Assembly: GCA_016795125.1 (NCBI GenBank)
Contig: JAEUIG010000286.1
Span: 1 to 5,191 of the forward strand
DNA from: Planctomycetaceae bacterium
GTDB lineage: Bacteria > Planctomycetota > Planctomycetia > Planctomycetales > Planctomycetaceae
Reading direction: 5' to 3'
DNA length: 5,191 bases
Position 1 is the first letter of the stretch. Each line of letters begins with the position of its first letter. Made by a program: the position numbers and the translations under genes. Shown one piece after another: positions 1-5,191 of this stretch. Below the pieces are notes generated by a model. The model saw nothing but the letters and a program-made list of their open reading frames with translations. It was not told where the DNA came from and searched no databases.

Positions 1-1
1 A

Positions 2-568
2 GGCCAATACGTCACGGTATGGGACGCCATTGGCGATCTTCCTGAACTTGAGCCCGGCCAATCGAAGGAAGAATACTCATATCCGGCGATCACGGACTAC
101 CAGCGCAAAATGAGACGGGGATCCAGTGGCCTGCAAGGACATTTCGCCAGCAAGCATCCAGAGCATCTTGTAAACGCTATTTCCCACATCCCTGACGGTG
201 GAAACCGCAAGTCGATTCCCAAGCGATTTCAGCCGGCCAGCGGGTACCACAACAGCTATTCACGACTGCACAGTAAGTCGCCGGCAGTCGCCGTCACCCA
301 AAACATGGGCAAGCCCAGCGGAACGCGATGCATTCACCCCTTTCAGAACCGCGGGCTTACTGCGAGAGAGGGCGCGCGTCTTCAGGGGTTTCCGGACACA
401 TTTCACTTTTGCGGCGGGATGATGAGCCAACGACTGCAAATCGCCAATGCTGTCAGCCCAATTCTGGCTCGCGTTTTAGGCAGGGCCCTCGCCGACGAGC
501 GATCTTGGTCCGAGCCCGCGCGTCGTCCACGAGCGATGCGTGTCGCGACGCTACCATTCACCGGATGA
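2..568 (+). CDS. C5-cytosine DNA methyltransferase, C-terminal part (5' end outside window)
   Basis: This is the C-terminal 188 residues of an enzyme that transfers methyl from S-adenosylmethionine to carbon 5 of cytosine in a specific DNA site. The frame is open from base 2. It begins with TVWDAIGDLPE (residues 5-15), a stretch that in this family usually follows motif VIII. The variable target-recognition region comes next, roughly residues 38-110, with SGYHNSYSRLHSKSPAVAVT near its end. Motif IX is REGARLQGFPDTF (122-134) and motif X is QIANAVSPILA (146-156). Motif X differs from the usual QIGNAVPP core at two positions (G to A, P to S). The catalytic PC motif and the SAM-binding motifs must lie upstream and cannot be checked. 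The tail after motif X is about 32 residues. A hand count of the first three 60-base rows gives about 53% GC, lower than rows in the genes to the right (60-72%), which suggests possible horizontal origin. No restriction endonuclease is visible. The family call is firm; the target sequence is unknown. Confidence 0.93.
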   Translation, partial: GQYVTVWDAIGDLPELEPGQSKEEYSYPAITDYQRKMRRGSSGLQGHFASKHPEHLVNAISHIPDGGNRKSIPKRFQPASGYHNSYSRLHSKSPAVAVTQNMGKPSGTRCIHPFQNRGLTAREGARLQGFPDTFHFCGGMMSQRLQIANAVSPILARVLGRALADERSWSEPARRPRAMRVATLPFTG

Positions 569-584
569 GCGGTACGGAGGACCG

Positions 585-821
585 GTGAACTCCAACTCCC
601 TTAGCAGCCCTGAATGGGAAGTCGCATTACGCGCCGCGCAGGAACTACAGCGGTCCGGTTACGACTTCGATGCATGGCACCAGCAACGCGATTTTGACGT
701 TCATCGCGCGCGGTCGCAGCCGTCCCATGATCCTCCTGAACACGTCGCCCAGTCCGTCATGCGGGAGCATGATCTACGGGAACTGCGGGAACGCACCACT
801 CCCGCTCACAGGAACGGGTAG
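585..821 (+). CDS. small hypothetical protein downstream of the methyltransferase
   Basis: I do not recognise this 78-residue protein. The chosen start is GTG at 585 because GGAGG (576-580) lies four bases before it, the best ribosome-binding site in the window. An in-frame ATG at 540 would add 15 residues and overlap the methyltransferase end. The protein is hydrophilic and rich in Arg, Glu, His and Gln. A likely helix, EWEVALRAAQELQRSGYDF, occupies about residues 9-27, followed by DAWHQQRDFD. It has no signal peptide, membrane segment or known motif. It starts 16 bases after the methyltransferase stop, so the two are probably co-transcribed. Its 3' end overlaps the convergent DUF5989 gene by 16 bases. 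It could be a real small planctomycete-type protein, an accessory to the methyltransferase, or a chance open frame; the well-placed ribosome-binding site favours a real gene. Confidence 0.5.
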   Translation: MNSNSLSSPEWEVALRAAQELQRSGYDFDAWHQQRDFDVHRARSQPSHDPPEHVAQSVMREHDLRELRERTTPAHRNG

Positions 822-1015
822 ATAAACGGTGACAGGGTCGTCCCGCCGAGGACGGCCAGGGCGCCCAGTGCGAGCAGCGCTAGCAGCAGCGGCAGCAGCC
901 ACCATTTTTTGTTGGTCTTGAGGAACTGCCAGAACTCGGCCGTCAGACCGGGCTGGGGGGAATCGACCAGGTCGCTCAGTTCGCGCGCGTCGTTGGGTCG
1001 GGGGTCGTGGGACAT
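806..1015 (-). CDS. DUF5989 family small membrane protein (SxtK-like)
   Basis: A 69-residue protein with one membrane helix. The family signature is clear: EFWQFLKTNKKWWLLP at residues 27-42, a Leu/Ala-rich transmembrane segment at about 39-57, and the ending LSPFIYPFL. Members are typically about 50 residues, so the polar first 20 or so residues are an extension. I chose ATG at 1015; an in-frame GTG at 1027 would add four residues, and neither has a convincing Shine-Dalgarno site. The function is unknown. The Lys/Trp-rich amphipathic stretch before the helix suggests it sits at the inner membrane face. Small proteins of this type commonly neighbour SxtJ and NodU/CmcH carbamoyltransferases, as here, and the saxitoxin gene sxtK is a similarly small protein in the same position; that it is the same family is my inference. 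It is the last gene of the leftward unit, 180 bases beyond the fusion gene. Confidence 0.85.
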   Translation of the reverse strand: MSHDPRPNDARELSDLVDSPQPGLTAEFWQFLKTNKKWWLLPLLLALLALGALAVLGGTTLSPFIYPFL

Positions 1016-1065
1016 CGCGGGATCCACTCAATCGCTGTGCAGGAGTTGGTGCACGCACAAGCGCA

Positions 1066-1152
1066 CTTTCACTCCCCTCATCCGGCCTTCGGCCACCTTC
1101 TCCCCACTCGGCAGGCGTCATCGCTCATCGAAGTCGGATAGTGGGGAGAAGG
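1066..1152. repeat. intergenic inverted-repeat element
   Basis: In the gap between the fusion gene and the DUF5989 gene, CCTTCTCCCCACT (1096-1108) and its exact reverse complement AGTGGGGAGAAGG (1140-1152) form a perfect 13-bp inverted repeat around a 31-base spacer. Directly beside the left arm is a second small hairpin, GGCCTTCGGCC (1084-1094), preceded by CACTCCCCTCATCC (about 1069-1082). The motif CCCTCATCCGGCCTTCGGCCACCTTCTCCCC resembles short repeats scattered between genes in many bacterial genomes; copy number cannot be judged here. The element would be transcribed in the leftward mRNA, where the folded RNA could reduce read-through or protect an mRNA end upstream of the DUF5989 gene. 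There is no U-tract, so I do not call it an intrinsic terminator. The left boundary is approximate. Confidence 0.7.
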
Positions 1153-1195
1153 GCGCGATTCGCAGTTGTCTGAAGATTGTGCACGGTCGTCGAAA

Positions 1196-3451
1196 TCAAA
1201 ACTGTTGCAGGTACGTTTCCCGAGTTCCGTTAGGAGGCCGCTGCTGCCAATACGTCACGGATGTACCACCGGGGCGCCCATCACGCCGGAGGCAGCGGCG
1301 GCAGAGGGCGATCGGGGTCAGGATGAGGTAGTAGATCACAGCCAGAACGGCCAGCGAAAGCATGCTGTTCAGCGGAGCGCTCAGACAGTTCAAGCACCGA
1401 TGAATGCTGGCCCGCGAGCGCGGAACAGTCCAGAACACTGCGGCGGCGGCGGACCACAGGCCGGCCAGGCTGCCCCAGAACCACGGCCAGTGTGCGGAGC
1501 GGAGGGAGACGATCCCAAGGACCCCGGCCACGATCAACAGCCCGACGCCAAAGATTCGCAAATCGCGAGGCGAGGCTGGCCGGGCCGAATCAATCCAAGT
1601 TGAGCCGGCCAACAATGCGGATTCCGACCGCGGCCGCTTCGCGGAAGGGGTCGACGGCGTCGGAAGCCGCGTTCGCGGCTGCTGTTCCTTGAGGATCAGG
1701 AACGTCCCCAGCACGAGCGCGTGCATGTTCGTCGCCGCGAAACAGTCGTACGCATCCTGTGGCGAGCAGACGATCGGCTCGTCGCGCACGTTGAAGCTGG
1801 TGTTCACGAGCAACGGACAGCCGGTCAGTGTGCGAAATTCACGCAGCAGCGTGGCGAAGAGTCCGGCGCGTTCCTCATCGACGGTCTGCAGCCTCGACGA
1901 AAAGTCGACGTGCGTGACGGCCGGAATTCGAGACCGCACGACGGCGAGTCTCGCCAATCCGCGCGGCTCGGGCACCGTCACCGCCACTCGCTGCGACTCA
2001 CTGACGGGCGCCACCAGCAGCATGTAGGGGCTGGAGCGTCCGGCGGGAAGGTCGAAGTATTCGGCGGCGTTCTCGGCCAGCACGGCCGGCGCAAAGGGGC
2101 GGAACGATTCGCGAAACTTGATCTGCTGGTTCAACTGCTGCTGCATCCGTGGATTGCGCGGGTCGGCCAGGATGCTGCGATTGCCGAGCGCCCGCGGTCC
2201 AAACTCCATCCGGCCCTGAAACCACCCGACGACTTTCTGCGCCGCCAACAGCCGCGCCGTCTCGCGACAGACGGCGGCCTCATCCGGCAACTCGGTGAAC
2301 ACCGCCCCCTGCTGCGTCAGGCAGGCGCGAATCTCCTCCGCACGAAACGCCGGGCCCAACCGCGATCCGCGTTGAGAATCCCCAGTCCGAGCGGTCCTGG
2401 GCTGTTCCAGAAGCTGGTGCCACACCAGCAGCGCCGCTCCCAAAGCGCCGCCGGCGTCACCGGCCGCCGGTTGAATCCAGACATCATCAAACGTTCCTTC
2501 CGCGAGCAGCCGGGCGTTTGCCACGGCGTTGAGGGCCACGCCCCCCGCGAGACACAGGTTCCGCAGTCCGGTCTGCTCCCGCGCATGTCGCGCCATCCGC
2601 AGGAGGACTTCCTCGGTCACCTTCTGGATCGACGCTGCGAGATCGCAATGACGCTGTTCGAGCGGCGCGTCGCAGGGACGCGGCGGTCCTCCGAAACGGC
2701 GATGAAGCTTTTCCGACGTCATGCGGAGGCCGTGGCCGTAATCGAAATACGACATATCCAATCGGAGCGAGCCGTCCGGCCGCAGGTCGACGATGTGCTG
2801 CAGAATGTCGTCCGCGAAATTCGGTTCGCCATAGGGTGCGAGACCCATCAGCTTGTACTCGCCGGAGTCGACGGCGAACCCGCAGTAGGACGTGACTGCG
2901 GAATAGAGCAGTCCCAGCGAATGGGGAAATCGCAGTTCGCTCAACAGCTCGATGCGGTTGCCGCGACCGGCGCCGATCGTGGCGGTGGCCCATTCGCCGA
3001 CGCCGTCGATCGTGAGAATCGCCGCCTCATCAAACGGCGAGGGGAAGAAGGCGCTGGCAGCATGCGATTCATGGTGCTCGGCAAACAGCACGCGCCGTGA
3101 GAAACCGGGCAGCGCGTGTCGAACCTCGCGCGCGACGTGCAGTTTCTCTGTCAGCCAGCCGGGAATCGAACGCGCGAAGGCGCGAAAGCCGCCGGGCGCT
3201 GCCGCACAGTGCGTCTCCAGAACACGATCGAACTTCCGCAGCGGCTTCTCGTAGAAGCCGACGTAGTCGAGATCGCCAGGTGTGAGACCTGCTTCATCGA
3301 GACAGTAGCGGATGGCGGCAAAGGGGAACCTCCGATCGTTCTTGACGCGTGAGAACCGCTCCTCCTGAGCGGCAGCGATGATCTGGCCGTCGACGACGAG
3401 TGCGGCGGCCGCGTCGTGGTAGAACGCCGAGATCCCGAGAATGGCCGTCAT
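1196..3451 (-). CDS. carbamoyltransferase (NodU/CmcH/TobZ family) fused to a C-terminal SxtJ-like membrane domain
   Basis: A 751-residue protein expected to transfer the carbamoyl group of carbamoyl phosphate, using ATP, to a hydroxyl of an unknown acceptor. In the relative TobZ the reaction passes through carbamoyl-adenylate, with a Kae1-like N-domain and a YrdC-like C-domain. Visible family motifs are ILGISAFYHDAAAALV (4-19), EERFSRVKNDRRFPF (30-44), the metal-site HHESHAASAFF (126-136), LTIDGVGEW (146-154), SGEYKLMGLAPYGEP (196-210), CLAGGVALN (300-308), GDAGGALGAAL (331-341), FQGRMEFGPRALGNRSIL (411-428), FRESFRPFAPAVL (446-458) and LLVNTSFNVRDEPIV (547-561). The enzyme portion ends near residue 589. 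A Pro/Arg/Ser-rich linker (about 590-627) follows, then an SxtJ-like membrane domain. Family members usually stop near 580-610 residues, so the extra roughly 150 are a fusion. ATG at 3451 is chosen because the family's N-terminus starts exactly there; an in-frame extension to 3538 gives unrelated sequence. No Shine-Dalgarno site is seen. It is first gene of the leftward unit. The acceptor cannot be told from sequence. Confidence 0.93.
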   Translation of the reverse strand: MTAILGISAFYHDAAAALVVDGQIIAAAQEERFSRVKNDRRFPFAAIRYCLDEAGLTPGDLDYVGFYEKPLRKFDRVLETHCAAAPGGFRAFARSIPGWLTEKLHVAREVRHALPGFSRRVLFAEHHESHAASAFFPSPFDEAAILTIDGVGEWATATIGAGRGNRIELLSELRFPHSLGLLYSAVTSYCGFAVDSGEYKLMGLAPYGEPNFADDILQHIVDLRPDGSLRLDMSYFDYGHGLRMTSEKLHRRFGGPPRPCDAPLEQRHCDLAASIQKVTEEVLLRMARHAREQTGLRNLCLAGGVALNAVANARLLAEGTFDDVWIQPAAGDAGGALGAALLVWHQLLEQPRTARTGDSQRGSRLGPAFRAEEIRACLTQQGAVFTELPDEAAVCRETARLLAAQKVVGWFQGRMEFGPRALGNRSILADPRNPRMQQQLNQQIKFRESFRPFAPAVLAENAAEYFDLPAGRSSPYMLLVAPVSESQRVAVTVPEPRGLARLAVVRSRIPAVTHVDFSSRLQTVDEERAGLFATLLREFRTLTGCPLLVNTSFNVRDEPIVCSPQDAYDCFAATNMHALVLGTFLILKEQQPRTRLPTPSTPSAKRPRSESALLAGSTWIDSARPASPRDLRIFGVGLLIVAGVLGIVSLRSAHWPWFWGSLAGLWSAAAAVFWTVPRSRASIHRCLNCLSAPLNSMLSLAVLAVIYYLILTPIALCRRCLRRDGRPGGTSVTYWQQRPPNGTRETYLQQF
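1199..1570 (-). other. SxtJ-like membrane domain within the fusion protein
   Basis: This is residues 628-751 of the fusion protein. It opens with SPRDLRIFGVGLLI, like the start of stand-alone SxtJ proteins. There are three hydrophobic segments: about 633-650, 656-675 and 696-714, the last containing VIYYLILTPIAL, which matches the YxxxTPIGL-type segment of SxtJ proteins. After a basic stretch (CRRCLRRDGR) comes TYWQQR, and the chain ends ETYLQQF, matching the SYWxxR and YxxQF ending typical of the family. SxtJ takes its name from the saxitoxin cluster, where it sits beside the carbamoyltransferase gene sxtI; its biochemical role is unknown. Fused here, it would tether the carbamoyltransferase to the cytoplasmic membrane. 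No ATG occurs near the junction; in-frame TTG codons exist (for example in SALLAG), so separate internal initiation is possible but not indicated. Confidence 0.8.
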
Positions 3452-3580
3452 GCGGATATGATTGTCACCGGCAGCGGGCGGATATCGTGCACGCGCGTGG
3501 AAAAGTGTCGAGCCGTCGAGCCATCCTGCTAAGATCAAGCTGCCTGGTTCGTTCGATTGGCCGGTCTCACTGCGGAAATC
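3452..3580. promoter_or_regulatory. divergent intergenic region with palindrome and tandem repeat
   Basis: These 129 bases separate the starts of the carbamoyltransferase fusion (leftward) and the SGNH hydrolase (rightward), so promoters for both should lie here. Visible elements are a perfect 10-bp palindrome CACGCGCGTG (3490-3499), a tandem repeat GTCGAGCC twice (3507-3514 and 3515-3522), and GCGGATAT twice (3452-3459 and 3478-3485). TAAGAT at 3530-3535 is a weak -10-like box for the rightward gene, but no matching -35 is convincing. The palindrome and repeats could be operator sites giving joint control of both directions; that is inference, since short palindromes also arise by chance in GC-rich DNA. 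Confidence 0.4.
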
Positions 3581-5152
3581 ATGACGGCTGTGACAACCTC
3601 AACGCCGGGAACGCAGCCCGCGGCGTGCATGCCCTCGCGGAGAGCGGGTTGGCGGCGCTGGCTGTACCGGCTGGCCGCCATCGTGTTAGGGCTGTCGCCG
3701 CTGCTGGGGTTTGAGGTTCTGTGCCGGGTATTCGACTGGGGCCGCCCGGCGCTTCATGACGATCCGTTCGTGGGCTTCAGTTCGATTCGCCCGTTGTTCG
3801 TGCTCAGCGACGACAGGTCGCGATACGAGATTCCGGCGGCGCGGCAACGCTTTTTCTGTGCCGAGAGTTTTCCGGCCCGCAAGCTGCCCGGGGACTTTCG
3901 CATTTTCTGCCTGGGAGGTTCCACGGTTCAGGGACGGCCGTTTGCCACGGAAACATCGTACACGTCCTGGCTGGAAATCACTCTGAACGCGGCACAGCCC
4001 GATCGCCACTGGGACGTCATCAATTGCGGTGGCGTCTCGTATGCCAGCTATCGACTGATTCCCATTCTGCACGAAGTGCTGACTTACCAACCGGACCTGA
4101 TCATTCTCGACACGGGCCACAACGAGTTTCTCGAGGCGCGATCGTTCGACCATCTCCAGGACCGCGGCGCTGCGGTGAACGCCGCCCTCTCGGCGGCCGC
4201 GCGGTTGCGGACCTTCACCTTGATCCGTGAGCAGTACCTGCGGCTCAACGGTAAGTCGTCCGCCGCGCCCTCCGAGGGCCGGCCGCTGCTCCCCGAAGAG
4301 GTCGACGCACTGCTGGATTATCAGAACGGACTGGAAGAGTACCGTCGCGACGAAGCGTGGCGCGACGGAGTCGTCAAGGAGTTTGAGTTTCATCTGCGCG
4401 AACTGGTGCAGATTGCGCAGGATGCAGGCGTGCCGATGCTGCTGGTCAATCCCTGCTCGAATCTCCGCGACTTCCCGCCCATCAAGTCGTTGCATCGCGA
4501 CAACCTGACCAAGCAGGAACTGGCGGAGTGGGACGCGTTGTGCGCGGCCGCCGGCGTCCATATGGACGCGGGCGCCGCCGAGCTGCCGGACGCAATCGCG
4601 TGCCTCGAGCAGGCATGCCGGATCGATCCGGAACATGCGTTGAGCTTCTATCACCTGGGCCATTGCTATCTGGCGGCGCAGCGCACCGCCGATGCGCGGC
4701 GGATGTTCGAACAGGCGCTAGCGCTCGACATCTGCCCGCTGCGAATGCTCAAGCCCATGAGTGAATCGCTCCTGCGCGTGGCGCGGGAAACCGGCACCCC
4801 GTGTGTCGACGCGCAGGCCTTGTTCGAGAGCCTCAGCCGCGATGGTCTGGTCGGCGATCAATGGCTGGTGGATCACGTGCATCCCAGCATTGCGGGGCAC
4901 CAGGTCTTTGCGGACGCACTGGCGGACAAGTTCATCGAACTGCAGATGGCCGTACCGGTCGCCGACTGGGCCGAGCGTAAAGTTGCGGGTTATCGGGAGC
5001 ACCTGGACTCGCTGCCGGACCTGTATTTCCTGAAGGGGATGCAGCGTCTGGAATCGGAGCAGCATTGGGCGCATGGACGTGCGACGCTGGTGCGGCCCGG
5101 CAGTGGTCCGCCGGCGCCCGCTCCGCTGCCCGAAACGGGCGGGGGAGAATGA
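3581..5152 (+). CDS. membrane-anchored SGNH/GDSL-like hydrolase with inserted TPR
   Basis: A 523-residue predicted esterase or acyl/carbamoyl-ester hydrolase of the SGNH superfamily. A basic stretch (RRAGWRRWLYR, 20-30) precedes one hydrophobic segment (about 31-49), so it is likely an N-terminally anchored protein with the catalytic part outside the cytoplasm. DPFVGFSS (61-68) and FRIFCLGGSTVQG (106-118) follow. Block I is GGST, with nucleophile Ser114; block II is NCGGVSYAS with Gly151; block III is GHNE with Asn181; block V is DHVHPSIAGH with Asp431 and His434. The full Ser-Asp-His set is therefore present. About 250 residues separate blocks III and V, including a TPR-like helical pair (336-383). 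The C-terminus is Pro/Gly-rich. ATG at 3581 is chosen, with a weak GGA four bases upstream; in-frame TTG 3557 and ATG 3629 are alternatives. It is divergent from the carbamoyltransferase gene, and in the saxitoxin cluster sxtL is likewise a GDSL-type gene near sxtI. The substrate is unknown. Confidence 0.9.
   Translation: MTAVTTSTPGTQPAACMPSRRAGWRRWLYRLAAIVLGLSPLLGFEVLCRVFDWGRPALHDDPFVGFSSIRPLFVLSDDRSRYEIPAARQRFFCAESFPARKLPGDFRIFCLGGSTVQGRPFATETSYTSWLEITLNAAQPDRHWDVINCGGVSYASYRLIPILHEVLTYQPDLIILDTGHNEFLEARSFDHLQDRGAAVNAALSAAARLRTFTLIREQYLRLNGKSSAAPSEGRPLLPEEVDALLDYQNGLEEYRRDEAWRDGVVKEFEFHLRELVQIAQDAGVPMLLVNPCSNLRDFPPIKSLHRDNLTKQELAEWDALCAAAGVHMDAGAAELPDAIACLEQACRIDPEHALSFYHLGHCYLAAQRTADARRMFEQALALDICPLRMLKPMSESLLRVARETGTPCVDAQALFESLSRDGLVGDQWLVDHVHPSIAGHQVFADALADKFIELQMAVPVADWAERKVAGYREHLDSLPDLYFLKGMQRLESEQHWAHGRATLVRPGSGPPAPAPLPETGGGE
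4586..4729 (+). other. TPR-like helical pair inside the SGNH hydrolase
   Basis: Residues 336-383 of the hydrolase read as about one and a half tetratricopeptide repeats. ACLEQACRIDPEHALSFYHL and the following GHCYLAAQRTADARRMFEQA, then LALD, show the usual spacing of small and large residues (Y-LG--Y near the first helix end, A---FE-AL-LD at the second). The repeat is inserted between SGNH blocks III and V, so it is part of the same polypeptide as the active site. It probably mediates protein contact or substrate-lid packing; that is inference. Confidence 0.75.
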
Positions 5153-5191
5153 GCCTCCCATCAGCGACGGCACATCCGTGGCGTCCGTCGG
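5149..5191 (+). CDS. possible start of a downstream gene (cut by window end)
   Basis: An ATG at 5149 overlaps the SGNH hydrolase stop in the ATGA arrangement typical of translationally coupled genes. The frame reads MSLPSATAHPWRPS and stays open to the window edge. A GGGGGAG run (5141-5147) lies just before it but is too close for a standard Shine-Dalgarno spacing. Fourteen codons are too few to assign a family. A chance open frame is possible. Confidence 0.4.
   Translation, partial: MSLPSATAHPWRPS

Noticed and set aside
839..854. CGTCC/GGACG hairpin near the convergent gene ends, as a possible terminator
   Set aside because: The stem is only 5 bp, there is no T-tract, and it lies within the DUF5989 coding sequence.
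1721..3100. Long plus-strand open frame (459 codons) opposite the carbamoyltransferase
   Set aside because: It is the antisense shadow of a gene with many conserved family motifs. Its own translation is Arg/Gln/His-rich with no recognisable domain.
3686..4663. Minus-strand open frame of 325 codons opposite the SGNH hydrolase
   Set aside because: It is antisense to a gene with a complete set of SGNH motifs. It arises from high third-position GC and has no domain pattern of its own.
5126..5140. LPETG near the C-terminus of the hydrolase, resembling a sortase signal
   Set aside because: Only three residues (GGE) follow before the stop. A sortase signal needs a hydrophobic segment and a basic tail after LPxTG. 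It is a chance match in a Pro/Gly-rich tail.
806..5152. Idea that the locus makes saxitoxin
   Set aside because: Only carbamoylation-type tailoring families are present. No polyketide-like SxtA, amidinotransferase or other scaffold gene is visible, so toxin production is not supported.
1..5191. CRISPR array, tRNA, rRNA or transposase genes
   Set aside because: I saw no regularly spaced repeats, no tRNA-like cloverleaf and no transposase motifs. The only repeats are the single inverted repeat and short words listed above.

Overview
The window is GC-rich, gene-dense DNA, probably from a planctomycete or a relative. I infer this from the SGNH/GDSL hydrolase with a membrane anchor and inserted TPR, the SxtJ and DUF5989 membrane proteins beside a NodU/CmcH-type carbamoyltransferase, and the lack of strong Shine-Dalgarno sites. 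The organism call is an inference.

Layout. Bases 2-568 (+) hold the C-terminal part of a C5-cytosine DNA methyltransferase cut by the window edge. It is followed closely by a small unrecognised reading frame (585-821, +). A convergent leftward block covers 3451 down to 806. Its first gene is a carbamoyltransferase whose C-terminus continues into an SxtJ-like membrane domain, giving 751 residues in one uninterrupted frame. Then come a 168-base gap holding a perfect 13-bp inverted repeat and a small DUF5989 membrane protein. Rightward from a short divergent intergenic region (3452-3580) runs a 523-residue SGNH/GDSL-like hydrolase. It overlaps by ATGA the possible start of another gene cut by the right edge.

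How the genes may work together. Carbamoyltransferase, SxtJ, a tiny one-helix protein and a GDSL-type hydrolase recall sxtI, sxtJ, sxtK and sxtL of the cyanobacterial saxitoxin cluster. Here they lie without any visible toxin scaffold gene, so the more likely reading is a membrane-associated module that O-carbamoylates (and perhaps de-esterifies or decarbamoylates) an unknown glycan, lipid or small molecule. The most distinctive points are the carbamoyltransferase-SxtJ fusion and the divergent arrangement with the hydrolase. The methyltransferase segment is visibly less GC-rich and looks like a separate, possibly acquired, neighbour.
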